DNA from: Tetrahymena thermophila SB210
Lineage: Eukaryota > Ciliophora > Oligohymenophorea > Hymenostomatida > Tetrahymenidae
Direction: 5' to 3'
Length of the DNA stretch: 64,000 bases
Assembly (NCBI RefSeq): GCF_000189635.1
Contig: NW_002476280.1
Span: 62,001-126,000, forward strand
The notes beneath the pieces were generated by a model that saw only the letters and a program-made list of their open reading frames with translations, searched no databases and was not told the DNA's origin. Of the stretch, positions 38,963 to 52,000 are shown piece by piece. Made by a program: the position numbers and the translations under genes. The number at the start of each line of letters is the position of its first letter. Within the stretch, counting starts at the first letter, position 1.

Positions 38963-41235
38963 ATGAGTATAGAAGAGGAAGAAGAAAAATTTTTGGAAGA
39001 ATTAGGAAATAGATCTTAGGTTTTATTGTAAAATCTAGATGAAAGAGAAGCAGCTAAAATATAAGACTAAATAGATGAAGCTATAGAGAATAGATAAGAA
39101 ATAGTTTAGTCATACTGCCTTCGCTCCAAAAAATATTTAGATTTAGGGTCATGCAATATTGACGATTTTGACTCTTTAACAATAGGCATATATCTTAACG
39201 AATTACATTCAAACATAGAGGTGATAAATTTAGCTTCAAATTAATTAACAGATGAAGGATTATTAAATATGCTAATTGGAATTCAATTTCATTCTAATTT
39301 AAGGGAACTTTATTTGGGAAATAATCAGTTTTAGCTTGGAACTGCTATTGAAGGTTTATCAACAGTAATTCCTTGCTTGAAGAATTTGAGAATTTTAGGT
39401 TTAGGTAAAATATTATCAATTTAATATATTTTACCAATGAAATTATCTAAATGTTTTTAAGATATGCTTATGATAGCTGATAATTTTGTATTAATAAAAA
39501 TTTAATTTTTTGAAATCTTGATATTATTTAATGAATATTTTTTATTTTCATACTGGAGATAGGAGGACTTAATATAGATGATGAAGATTTAGTTAAGCTC
39601 TTATATGGATTAAGTGAGATTGATACTTTAAAAAATTTGCAATTGCATAAAAACTAAATAAGTGATGAAGGACTATTGTGTATAATATCTATGATGCTTT
39701 TAGGTTTTGGAAATCAAATAGAAACACTTTATTTAGGATAAAATGAATAAATTACAGAAGATGGTATAGTAAAGCTGTTCGAATGTTTATCACAAAATTA
39801 AACTTTAAAATGTCTACATTTGAATGACATTATAATGACTGATAAATCACTATAAGCAATTAATATCAGTTTGATAACTAATCAAAACTTAGAAGAATTA
39901 AATTTAGGTAATTGTGGTATTGATGATGAGGGCTTTAAATTCCTTCATGATTGTTTAAAAAATAATACAAAGTTATAGTATTTGCATCTATGGAACAATT
40001 ATTTAACATATGAATCAGCATAAATGATTGAGGAGATATTAGAAAATTATAACAGTGTTTTAAAAGGAATAACACTCTACAATAATGATATTATCAACAG
40101 AGAACTCATTTCAAATATAGAAGCCTTAATTCAACAAAATATTTACTTTGAGCGTACAGTAAATAATGAGGAAGAAATTGAAAAGTAAATATAAGAAATG
40201 AAAAAAAATTATGCAAAACAAAAAAAAGATTTGAAGTAATAAGAGAAGGAAGCACTTCTTTAAGGAAAAATTAAAGGTTAAAAAAATATTCCTATACCTC
40301 AAAATCCTACAAAAAGTGTTTCTAATAAATCAAATCTATCTTAAAATTCTACATAATTGAATTCCTCTACATCATCTAAATTAAGTGTACCTGCAACCCC
40401 TACTAAAACTACAGCTAAGAGACCTTCATCAGGTATTTCTACAACGAAGCCTTTAGCAAGTTAGGTATCCTAAGTTTCTAATTCTTCATCTCGTACATCT
40501 ATTTAAGCAAAATCATAAATATCTTCATCTTAATCTAATCAGAAAAATGCTTTAGCCCCTTCAAGTAAAAATGAAAATAAAAATGCTCCCACCACTCTTA
40601 AAAGTAAATTACCTCCAAAAAGTTTAGGTAAAGAAGCTCCAACTAATAAAGCCTCGTAACAAAAACCAACTTAGAAAAAAAATGTAAATTTATAAGCTAG
40701 CTTTAAAGGAGAAGAAGAAGATGATGATGATGATCTAGAGTACATATCTCTTTCTGAAAGTATAAATGGTAGCATAGTAAAGAGAGAAGTTAGTGGAGAT
40801 TAATATTCAGAAGATATTGAAAATAATGAGAATATTTAGAAATCAAAAATGGTAGAAGATTAAAATAAAAATTAACTTCTAAGCAACAATAATAAAACAA
40901 AAAGCTGTTCTTTACCCTAGAAACCTAACCAATAAGAAGAAGATATAGATTTCGAAGAAGAATGGCTTGAAGATGACGAAGAAGATGAGAAAGAATTATA
41001 ATTACTTGAAAAGCAATTAGAACAGGACGAGGAAATTATTTCAAAAGAAAGAAACACGAGATTAGAGTATATTGATGAGTTTTACAATGAAGAAGAGTAA
41101 AAAAAAGAATACAAAAAGTATGAAAAATATAATAAAGATATTTTATAGTATGATCCTCAAGATCCAAATACTCTTAAATGGCAAGGATTCTTTGAGGATA
41201 AATAAACTGGTTTACTTAAAAGTAAATACCAATGA
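38963..41235 (+). CDS. Leucine-rich-repeat (RNI type) protein with acidic coiled tail
   Basis: Exons 38963-39404 and 39563-41235 give 2115 bases and 704 residues. Residues ~45-330 carry ribonuclease-inhibitor-type repeats, with motifs such as VINLASNQLTDEGLL, LRELYLGNNQ, LQLHKNQISDEGLL and LEELNLGNCGIDDEGF. A Lys/Glu helix follows, then a Ser/Thr/Pro-rich low-complexity region (~390-520), an Asp/Glu cluster (EEEDDDDDLEY), and a charged, probably coiled-coil C-terminus. There is no signal peptide or membrane segment. RNI repeats form a curved protein-binding surface. The closest general analogues are LRR proteins of cilia and cytoskeleton, but no specific orthologue is clear. The intron splits a glycine codon within a repeat. 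Confidence 0.88.
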
Positions 41236-42293
41236 ATAATTTTTATTGTAAAATATTTTTTTTAAATATAATTAATTTGTAATACAACTTATTAATAATT
41301 ATATTAAGTAAATTTAACATTTTTTATTACTCTATGTCTTTTTTAATATATTTAATTATAATCACTAACCATATTGCAATCCGTTTTAAATCTTTTTTTT
41401 TGCATAATTTAAAGTACAGAAAAAATCTTCAATTATAAAAATAATTACTTAAAGAAAACATAACAAATACTTAAATTTTAAGATTTTAAAATTCTCTAAA
41501 TTTTACAAGAATATAAAATTTTGGAAAATTACTCATTAAATTGTTAAAAACTATGATATAAAGTATTTTTTATAATGTAGGATATTATATTAAAAATATT
41601 TAAGATTTATTATTTTTAATATAATATACATAAGCAATTCATCTTTCATAGCAAATTATAGAATTAAAATACTTTTTATCATATTTTTTTGATTCTTTTT
41701 GATAGATTGAATAATGAGTTTATTTAAAGAAACAATATGTATGTTTTTATTAGTTTAAAATTTTTGTATATATTTAAATCCCTTATTTAAACAAAAATTA
41801 CAAGAGTAAAATAACTTTAAAATTTTTAGAAAATAAGCAAACAAAATGAATAAAAATGTCAAGAAAATTTAAATAGATAAGGTGAAAACATAAGGAGATA
41901 TCAAATTTAAATGAATAAAAAATAAATTTAAAAGAAAAATGGATGGATGAATTTTTGAATGAAATAATGTATTTTTTATTTAATATATTATTGAGTATTA
42001 AAAAAAGCTGTGTTTGTAAGGCCTTAAAAAATGTCTTTAAATTTTTAATATCTTTGAAATTGTTTTTGAACAGAAAAATCACCAATATTTTGTATGTTCA
42101 ATTTTAAATTTTTTTGAATAATAAATAAACAATAACATTTAAAATACATTCATCATTGATTTATAAATTTTAACGAAACTAAATCAATTCAAAAAAAATC
42201 TGACTATCAGATTTAGATAATTTTAGGACATAATACCATTTTTATATTAAATATAAAGCTAAATTTTATAAAATTTGCAATTTAGAAAGCAAA
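41236..42293. other. Intergenic spacer
   Basis: About 1.06 kb of AT-rich sequence lies between the LRR gene stop and the kinase start, tandem on the plus strand. It must hold the kinase promoter. Nothing else was recognised. Confidence 0.6.
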
Positions 42294-45200
42294 ATGGACG
42301 ATACAATTTCTTCTTTTGGAACATTTGCTTCTCCAGTCAAGCCAAATTCTAAATTAAATGATTTCAAGATTCTATGTAAATTAGGCGAAGGATCATTTTC
42401 AACTGTGTTTAAAGTACTCCGTTTAGTAGATAACAAGATTTATGCCATGAAGAAGGTTTAAATGAGCAGATTAAATGAAAAGGAAAAAGGAAATTCTTTA
42501 AATGAAATAAGAATTTTAGCTTCAATAAAGTGCGATCATATTATAGAATACAGAGACAGCTTTTTTGATGATTAATCAGACACACTTTGTATAGTTATGG
42601 AGTATGCAGGTAGTGGTGATTTACTTCAAAAATTAAAAGAGTATAAGCTAATAAATGAAAAATTACTTGAGGATGGATAAAATGAAACAAGTGAGAGCCA
42701 GGTAGAACAAGATTCATCTCCAAAAGAAGAAAGTGATAAAAGTTCTCGTTCTTAAGAGAAAAACAAGCGCATATACAACAAACTCAATTAATAAAATGAA
42801 AGTATTAAATCAAAGAAATCATCAATATAAGAAAACTCAAGTAAGTCTGTGGTGTAAGATAAGCAATAATAGATGGTTTTTATGGATGAAGAGTTGATTT
42901 GGGATTATTTTATTCAATGTTTGAAAGGTTTAAAGTGCTTGCATGACTTGAAAATCGTACATCGTGATTTAAAATGTGCAAATATATTTATAGGTGATAA
43001 TAATATTATTAAAATTGGAGATCTAAATGTATCCAAAGTTACAAGAAGGCCAGAGTAAATGGCTAAAACGCAAACAGGTACTCCTTATTATACTGCACCT
43101 GAAGTGTGGAAAGGGTTGTCTTATAACTATAAAAGCGATGTTTGGTCTTTGGGATGTATAATATATGAGCTTTCCGCTTAAAAGCATCCTTTTAAAGGAA
43201 ATACAATTGAAGGGCTATTTACTAATATAATGAAAGGATAGTATGAAAGAATACCAAGTTTTTATTCTGAAGAATTAGCTTTTGTTATATCTTAATGTTT
43301 GCTTTAGAATCCCAAGCTGAGACCAGGATGCGATCAGCTTTTAAAATTGCCTGCATTTGCTTCAAGACTGTAAAAATATGAAGAAAAGTATAGGTAGTAT
43401 TTGCAAAATCATAACAAGTAAAAAATTCATTCTAACTTCCTTAATGTGACATCGTAAAACCATCTTGAGTTTACCCCCTAAAGAGTATAAAAGACCAACA
43501 CTGAAGGACCCCATCTTATCGATACTATTAATATGCCTTCTAACTTAAAATAGTTGTCTGCTCTCTTACCTAAATCTAACTATGAAGATACCCCAATTTA
43601 ACTTCCTTCAATAAGTGAATTTGATGAAAATATTGTTAATAACAATAATCATTTGCACAATAAAAGCAACTTCATGAAATTAAGAGCTTCTGTTCAAAAA
43701 GTTTCTGAATTTGATTAGCTTGAGAAGATATCTTCTGCAGATTCTTCATCATCATCTTCCTCACCATCAGCAGCTACAAACAGAATAACCAAGAATTTCA
43801 AGGATAATAATGAACTGTAAAATGATCAATTAAAGACCTCGTAGATGCACCAAGATAATATATTTTAAGCTTTATTGGACCTTCAACCAGCTGATATTCT
43901 TAATCAAAAATTAACTTTAACTTAGTAATAAAAGGAAACTACAAAATTAACAAATAAAAAGATGAGTTAGCTCTAACCTTATCATGATTTAGTCAATGAT
44001 TCTCCAATACGTTTTAATCTTCAAAAGGTATAGATGGAAAACAAAAATTAAGAGCAGAAAAGTGATGAAAAAAAAGAAAATAGCGAAAGAAAGAATATAA
44101 CTCTATAGAAAATAGATTTCATTAATGAGCAAAAGAATCACAGTGGCTTGAGTTAAAATAATAATACTAAAAATACAATAAGTACAAATGCCCAGACTTT
44201 CAAAAATAATGATGCAAGCAATAAAAAGTAAAGCTACCAAACATCATCAAATAAAAATGAAGAAGGCATAACCTCAAGAGGCTCTCCTAATATTTCTTTA
44301 GTTGAAAACATTAGCATTTAAGAAAAAAACCCAACTTTAAATTCTTAAAATAATAGCTTAGAAGTCATTAGCAACTACATGAAGAAGTTAAAGATGCGTC
44401 CTCAAAGCTCTGCAATTAGAAATTGTATTACAGTTGAGTGCTAAAACAACTCTAGCAAATGCAGTAGTATTTTAAATGTAGCTCCTCATCCTTCTCAACA
44501 AAATTTAGAAATAAATTAATAGTAAACTCTAATTACAGAAGAGACATGCCCAAAATTCATTGTTCCTAATGTTAGATATTCCCAAAATTCTAGTAATATT
44601 ATCTAAACATAGAGCACTTTTGGGGAAGAGAGTTTTCTCAATAAAAAGCTAAAAAACGTAAATGGCTATTACAATGATGTGAGAAATTATCGTATTCGCT
44701 ATGCTAGATAAGGATCTAAAGATAATAGGATATAAGCTAGTAATATAAATTCTAATGTAAATTCCTCTTTCAATAATTATAATAATAATAACAGTTCATT
44801 TAACAATAACTACAATAGTAATGTAAATAATTCATTTAATAACTATAACTACAATAAAAAAATATTAAAATCTGAGGAAGACTCTACAAGCTATTCACCA
44901 TCGGCTTTAGCAAGAGGATTTATTGTTCCTTATAGTGCAATTTAGCATGATAAAAATTCTAGAATTAGCACTATTATTTCTTCATCTTCTTAATAACCCC
45001 GTAGACTTCCTTCTTCTGGTAGAAATAACCAGAAAAAGAGCTATTCACCTATAAATAAAATAACTTAATTCACTTAATTAATGAAAAGATATTTACCTAA
45101 AGGAATGCTCAAAAACTGTCCAGTTTCAAATCAGGAAAGAAATAATTCTAACAATTCTTCTATCAACTAAAATAATCACAGAAGTCCTATAGTATATTAA

Positions 45201-45827
45201 AAGACCCCTAATTCAGCTAAATATCCTTCTCATAAAATAGCAGCTGCAGCAGCTTTTAATACAAGTTTAGTTTCATAGCTAAATAATAGCTCCATAAACA
45301 GTAACAACTACTCATTTAATAACCAAAATATATCTCCTGTCATCACTTCTAATAAAGAAAATGTAAATACAGCAAATATTCTTGACAACAGCTTTGCTTT
45401 GATTCGTCATTAAGCAAGATAAAATATCTATAAAAATAATAATTAGTAAAATGGTGGAGTTAGAGCTGTTTAATACGAAAAAAATTTTTTTAATAACAAC
45501 AACAATAACAATCATTTGAATTGTAACACAAATCATATCTAAATAGTTAAAAAACTAGGAAACGTAAATAATGTTTTAAACTCTCATACTTACAACATAA
45601 ATCGCTCATCTCCACCTAAAAAAGCCTAATAAAAAGATTCATAGCATAGAAAAAATATTTTCTATCACCCAAATTATATAAATTGTTTAAATTAAAATAT
45701 TAATAGCTCTATTGTGTAAAAAGTGGCTTATGTGCAAAATCCAAAAAGTTTAAACTCTAAAATTAGCACTTCCAACAACCAAAGCAGCTCTCAAGAAAGA
45801 AAATAAATTAAATAAATCTTGAGGTGA
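42294..45827 (+). CDS. NEK-like Ser/Thr protein kinase with long Asn-rich tail
   Basis: One exon, 1177 residues, no intron. The kinase domain spans about residues 22-362: glycine loop LGEGSFSTV (30-38), catalytic Lys53 in [15 protein letters not shown] with Asp225, then DLNVSK with Asp243 in place of DFG, a hallmark of NIMA-related kinases, and the TQTGTPYY activation and P+1 segment followed by APEVW. A hydrophilic insertion of ~70 residues (122-193, Ser/Lys/Gln/Glu) sits between the hinge and helix E. All catalytic residues are present, so it should phosphorylate proteins on Ser/Thr. The remaining ~810 residues are Asn/Ser/Gln-rich and largely disordered, with poly-Asn and poly-Ser runs. 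NEKs commonly act at basal bodies, in ciliary length control and in mitosis; a link to cilia here is inference. The start is the first ATG, eight residues before a conserved-looking SFGTF. Confidence 0.93.
44740..44855 (+). repeat. AAT/AAC codon repeat in the kinase tail
   Basis: In-frame repeats encode Asn, Ser and Phe in the pattern NNSFNNYN. They lie inside the disordered tail of the NEK-like kinase and are prone to length change. Confidence 0.75.
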
Positions 45828-46767
45828 AAATAGTGTTTTTGATAGTGTTTTGTCTTATTTTTAAGAAATATCTATTTAAGAAATGAAAATTATGATAAGA
45901 TTTATCCTTTCCTGATAATAATTTTAATTACTAAATTTTTATAAAGAAAAATTATATTTATATTTATTAATAAACTTTATTTTAAGTATCGATCTATAAT
46001 GATCTAAATATTATTTGTATTGTTTAATTAATAACATTAAAAAATTTTGAATTTAAAAAAATATTTCTATCAGTTAATATTTCTTTTATAATTTAACAAA
46101 AATTTTGTTTACATTTGCAAATAATCTAAATTTTAGTGTGTTTAATTAGTAATAAATTATGCATCTAGGTTAATAATTCATAAAATAGTATTAACTTGAA
46201 TTCATAGTTTATTATTTATTCAACTATTTATTTGATAAAATATACGAATTTAATATTATAATAATCTGATACAAATTTAAAACAGAATTTATTAAATTGG
46301 CACTGTTATTTTAGTAAGTTAATTCTTTCTAAAATATTTTACTTTAAAGTTTATTAAGCAAATATGTATTTATAATTAATTAAAGTATAGCTGAAAGGAT
46401 ATAAGTGAAAGAAATTAATCTAAATAAAATTATATATATTTTTATTAATTGAAAAAATAATTTATTTATGGCAGATAAAATTTATTAAACTTAATTGAAT
46501 TTGAGAAAGAATTTAATAACAAAATTTAAATTGTTAATACTATTTATCCCTTACTTCAGGTGTAAATTACCTTGTTTTTAAATTAAATTAAAATTAATTT
46601 TGTGAGAGTCTTTTCAATTTAATTAGAATTAATAATTTTAAAGAAAAGAAATGATTTTAATAATTAATGTTGCATAATAGAAATATATATTTATTATTAA
46701 TTTGATTATTTAAAAAAGATTAAAATAAAAGAACAAGCATGATGCCAACTTTATCAACTTAATTGAA
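45828..46767. other. Convergent intergenic spacer
   Basis: 940 AT-rich bases lie between the 3' ends of the kinase and Sam50 genes. Both transcripts terminate here; no other feature was seen. Confidence 0.65.
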
Positions 46768-48213
46768 TCAATCGTCAACTGATATTCTTAATTCTATGTT
46801 GGCACGATTATCAGAAAGCCTTGAGAACTAAAAGTAATTGTATAGTAACTCAACTTTTGTACTTGGACCCATGCTTAATCCTACTCCAATACCAGCACTA
46901 GCACGGAAATGATGTTTTAAATGCTCAGCAATATCGTTTTTGGTAAAAGATTTTAAGGGATAACCTCCATATCCGTTTCTTACTCTATAAAAGTATCCTG
47001 CACTCGCATGATAGAATGGGATAACTCCAGATTTTGAAGTACCTGGGAAATTATATAAATTTAATTTTATCGATGATTTTAACTATAAATTAAGATTATC
47101 TTTTAAAAAGTTAGAGATATTGTGTGGAGGTTGCTACTGATTAATTTATTAATCACCTTAAGGTATATAGTCTACATTAATGTCATTTACTCCTCTAATT
47201 GTGCTCAATTAAAAGCATTCATTAAGATGCAGTTTATCATTATTTAAAGTTTTCACTAAACCTAGGTTTCCACTGTATTCTATATTTACATGCTTAAACA
47301 TATCTGATACTTTTTTGAGAGTTTTGAGCTTCCAATAAGCTTTGTAGTTTGCTTCTGTTTTAAGAAATACTACATCACTTAAAAGAGGAAGTCCAAACTC
47401 AAGAGAGTAATTCAAAGATGATCCTTTGTGGACATTAGATCCCATTTTTATTGTTGAGAAAGCAGTTGTTGCATAGCGGATGGAATGCTTTGTGGTAGGA
47501 AGAAAATCTTCGAGATTTCTGTATAAAGGCAAAGTGACATAATTTCTACGATAAGCAGATTCAAAACTGAGGCTGTATTTTTCTTATTCATTCTTATTAT
47601 CGATATTAGTGTAAATAATTTAGCATGAGTCCTTAGTTTCAGAGCAAGATTAATCTAACAAAGTTGAAGAATGAGAAATCTAAGCCAAAAAATTGTCTTC
47701 TGCTTTACTTTTTAAGAAGTTGTAAGGAACATTCCATTAAATATTATAATAGCTTCTTTTAGATTTATTTAATGCCTTATTGTATTCAAACGTTAGCTTA
47801 TCAAATAAGCCTAATACATTTCTGAATCCTAATTTTGTAGTCATGGAAGCTTGACCAAATCTATCAAATTAGTGAGAAATGTTAGCAAAATAGAAAGAAG
47901 AAGGCATAAAACGATATTATACAAGGACAGAGTCTTTCTTAGAACCAGGAAGAAGCTCTACCTCAACTTACTTATACATTCCACTCTACTCAAAACGCTT
48001 TAAGCTATTTATAATATTTTAAAATAAATGTAGCATAGTAGGACTCTGCTTAACTAAATCAAGAGTAATTTCATCAATCATTTTAGGTGAAACTCTTTTA
48101 TCATTCAAATAATTTACTTCAACCTCATCAATTTTTGTAAAGGCTTTCATATTTTTTCTAATCATTTCACTTTCAAAAATTTTAACATTTTTTTCTAAAT
48201 CTTCATAATTCAT
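46768..48213 (-). CDS. Sam50/Omp85-type mitochondrial outer-membrane barrel
   Basis: An uninterrupted minus-strand frame of 481 residues, from ATG at 48213 to TGA at 46768. Residues ~28-100 resemble a POTRA domain (IINSLKRFEQSGMYKQVEVELLPG region). From ~110 on, alternating strands fit the bacterial surface antigen barrel, with FGLPLLSDVVFLKTEA, a GVIPFYHASAGYFYRVRNG loop and a late SAGIGVGLSMGPSTKVELLY strand pair typical of Sam50. Sam50 is the core of the SAM complex and inserts beta-barrel proteins into the mitochondrial outer membrane. There is no signal peptide, as expected for a protein imported from the cytosol. Divergence is high, so bacterial-type Omp85 kin cannot be fully excluded, but the genetic code and gene context make it a host nuclear gene. 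Confidence 0.85.
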
Positions 48214-48750
48214 TTTTCGATAATTAAATCAAATGTATTTTTTCTAACTAACCAAATAACTAATATTTACTAAATTAATACTACTTATTAATCCCTAACT
48301 TTCTTTTTATAAAAATGTCCTAAACTAAATATAGAATGGAGTGAGATTTAATTTCCAAAGCTTTGTTTAGCTAACTTTAATCTAATGCTTACTTAAGATA
48401 ATGTATATTTTGAGGCGTATCTTATTTATTGTATCTTTAACGAAGATAGACTTTATTAAAAATTAATTAAATTAGTGAATTGAAAAGAAATATTGCGTTT
48501 TTATTTACTTATTTATTTTAAGAAATTTAGATTTTTCTATCGAATTCTAAAAAGTGAATTTAGTTCATTCATTTAATTTTTGAAAAATGGAGCAAAGATA
48601 CACCTTAAATTTGATGAATTTGAGTAAGAAATTTGATTTCTCATATCAAACACAAACAATTTTAAGTTCAGAATAGAGAAATATATATTTTATGCTAATA
48701 TAAATAAATAATGTTATTGAATATGTACATTTATTTTAATTTATAATCAA
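48214..48750. promoter_or_regulatory. Spacer holding the Sam50 promoter
   Basis: 537 bases lie between the Sam50 start codon (minus strand) and the end of the upstream cyclase gene, also minus. The Sam50 promoter and the cyclase terminator must share it. No motif can be named. Confidence 0.5.
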
Positions 48751-49032
48751 TCATTTATCTAAAAGGACTCTGTATCCATACCAATTTTATGGTGCTTTGA
48801 AATTAGATTTTTGCATATATTTTATTAATGTTTATATAGGTCCGTCTAAGAAAGTATCATCAGCTCCAGATCTGTAAAGGGTATCTTTTAAAATCATCTG
48901 ATATTTAAAAAGTAAGTAATGTAGTTATAGTTAATTTTGAAATAAAAATATAAATAAACAATAACAAAGTAGTAGGTAGGTAAGTAAATTATTAAAATAA
49001 CAAGTAAATAATTAAGCTAAAAAGTAAATTAT

Positions 49033-49064
<32 letters not shown>

Positions 49065-52000
49065 CAAATAATTAAGTACCTGAGCTTCTTCAAATAAAAC
49101 TTTTGCAGCCTCCCAATCTCCATTTAAATATTCTTGCAGACCATCATGGTATGTATTTCTAAATTCCTAATAAAATAAATTTTGATTAAAAAATGTTAAT
49201 TTGCAATAAAATTACATCTGTATAATTTTTTCTCATTGTAGCTATATCAACATCTGAGTCTATGATTTAACAAATATTAGCTTAACCTTACAAAATTTTT
49301 TTATATCTATCAGTTCTACGTTTTCTAGAAATGAACTTGAGGACTTTTTTATTTACTTTATTATCCTATAACCTCTTTTATACAAATTTGTTTTCTGTTA
49401 GTAGGGTAGGATCTACATCACAAGTATACAAATCCATTGGCTATTTAGATCCTTTGACAGTAACTCTATCTACATGTCTAAGGGCGCTTTGCATTTTATT
49501 GCTTAAAAGTCTATAGAGAGCACCAGACAATAAAAAATATAAACCATATTATTTGGTAGCATTTTCTAAACGAGAAGCCATATTGACATTTGGACTGAGA
49601 TAGGAAGCATCGATTTTAAAGTTAGAACCTATGGCACCCTATTAAATAAGTTTTTTAACAATTTTTTTAATATGTTAATGACAGTTAAATAATTTGTTAA
49701 TATGAATTATAATAATTCATTTATTTTACCTCAATACCCCATCCAACATGAAGTCCGAACCCAAGACGAAAAGTAAAATTTTTCATTACTTTTTAAAGTG
49801 GCTTCAAATGTTGTTACTAATTTTTAATTAATAATTTATTATGATATTTAGAATATTTTGATTTACTTTAAAGCTCGAAGTAAGTGAGAGCAATCTTGCA
49901 TTAGCAATAGCTTTTAGGAAAGCAACAACTGGTAAATCAGACAAATTCTAGACGAGTGGTAAATTTTTTAACTTAACTTCATCACTGCTATCTAAAAATA
50001 GCTGTGATTCATCTTCTGTATACTTCCAAACTAACAAAAAACAATCACCTAAATTTTTATTAATTGCCCCGTGAAAGCTATCACAACAAACATGAACTAG
50101 CTCAGCAACTTCGTTTGCAAATAACATAACTTTTTCTTAAAGTATTTCTGTTGCATCTGCAAAATTTTTGATTGAGCAAAAGCCAAATATGGCCATAATT
50201 TTCTTACCTGGAATCATAGGATCTATGCTTCCACCTTTTAGATGTACAATTAAATATTTTTATTAAAAAATTAATAAAAATAAATTAAATCTTACCAATT
50301 TGCATATTCTTGGTAATAATTTTAGAGCCTGCTTCACCAAAACCTATAGCCAAAAGAGCACCAATTTTCATAATTGTGGACTCCAACAAATATGTTTCAT
50401 CACTCTTCTATTCATTTAACTCACTGAGTTTTACTTTATTTTTCTTAAGTTCTTATTCTGCCATAGCCTTTTTAGAAGTAAAAATAAAAAATAAATTAAT
50501 TAAAATAGTTAGAGATTTTAATTTACTTTTTCTTCCGAAATTTTAGCTGCATCCAACGGGTTATCAGCGATCAACTTAATAGTTTCAAGCATTCTTTCTA
50601 TGGGTGAAACAACTAACTTATTAATATCTTTTACAAATGTAATAGTAGAGTATGCTAATATAGCTAAAATAAAGGTAGTTTATCCTATAGAGAGATATGA
50701 ACTTAAATCCTAATCTATCTTGGTGATATACTAAGTTTCAAAATAAGCAAATCCTGTTTATTAGTTTGAATTTGAGCTGTAAGTTGTATATTCGTAGTCT
50801 CTTAAGTCATGATAATTTGTATTTACAGTATAATTAGCATTTGGAAAATAAGTAGAATTTTCACTTATTATTGATTTAAGAGGATATCTATGTACATTAT
50901 CTGTAGCATCATACTCAATACCCATCAATACTTAAACATATAAATCATCTATTGCTTTTTATCTGCTAACATTATAATCGCTAACTACATAGTTTAAGTA
51001 AGTTACGAATCCATAGTCTGGGTCCTTAAATTTTAATAAAATTAAAATAAGCAAATTTATTTATTTATTTTCACTTTTTTTAAAATGATTAACAAAAAAT
51101 GTTAGCTCAATATCTTTGATTATTTCTTTAAAAATGCAAAAACATTAAAAAAAATAAAATATTTTATATCATATTTAATCTAATCAATTAATTTATCAAT
51201 AAATTATGAATTTGTTATTTTAAGCTATGTAGCATTATAGAAAAAATGAATATATTCTTATGACAAATATATTAAAATTTAAGAGAAAATAAAGAATTAA
51301 ATGTATATTACGACGTAAAAAGAGTTATCAAAGAAAGGAATGGTAATGACAAGGACAAAAATCAGTATAATTACTCTAGTTGTTGTAATATCAGCTAATT
51401 GCTTTCCTATCTTGCTTTCTTAATCCTTTATTCATTAATTAATTTATTAAAAAAATTATTTTAAGTAAATAAAAAAAGAATAAATTACTTTTGGTTTATT
51501 TTAGGATTATTATTATTTGCTTGAACCTTATAGAGGAGTATCTTCTTCATCAAACCCAAAGGAAGCATGAGAAGTAATAGACATCTTAGACTTTTGATTG
51601 CTATACAAATCAGAAGCTCTGTTTTTATAAACTTCATATGCCGGATTCAAGAACGAAATTTACTTCTAGTTTTATATATTAATTTTAGATGCTGTAGCTG
51701 TAATAGGCTCTTTGTTGTTTTTAGCAATATTATAAAAGGCACTTTATTTAACACTATCTCTTTTAAGGCCTTATAGTTATTGATTTTATTAAGTATCATG
51801 AGAATTAGCTGAATTATGACTGACATGGGTCATTATAGATTTTCTCTCTTAGGCTTATGATTTTTATTTATAAGGGCTGTTCATAGTTACCACTTGCTAA
51901 TTTTAGATAGTAAATGAATTCTTTTCAGAAAAATTTGCAGAATCAAAATTTAATCCACTCCCATAAATTTTAGATTTTTTAGCTAAATTAATCTACTGTT

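Noticed and set aside
41798-42085. Minus-strand Phe/Lys-rich ORF between the LRR and kinase genes
   Set aside because: Spacer-like composition, no family match, and no upstream exon or regulatory support.
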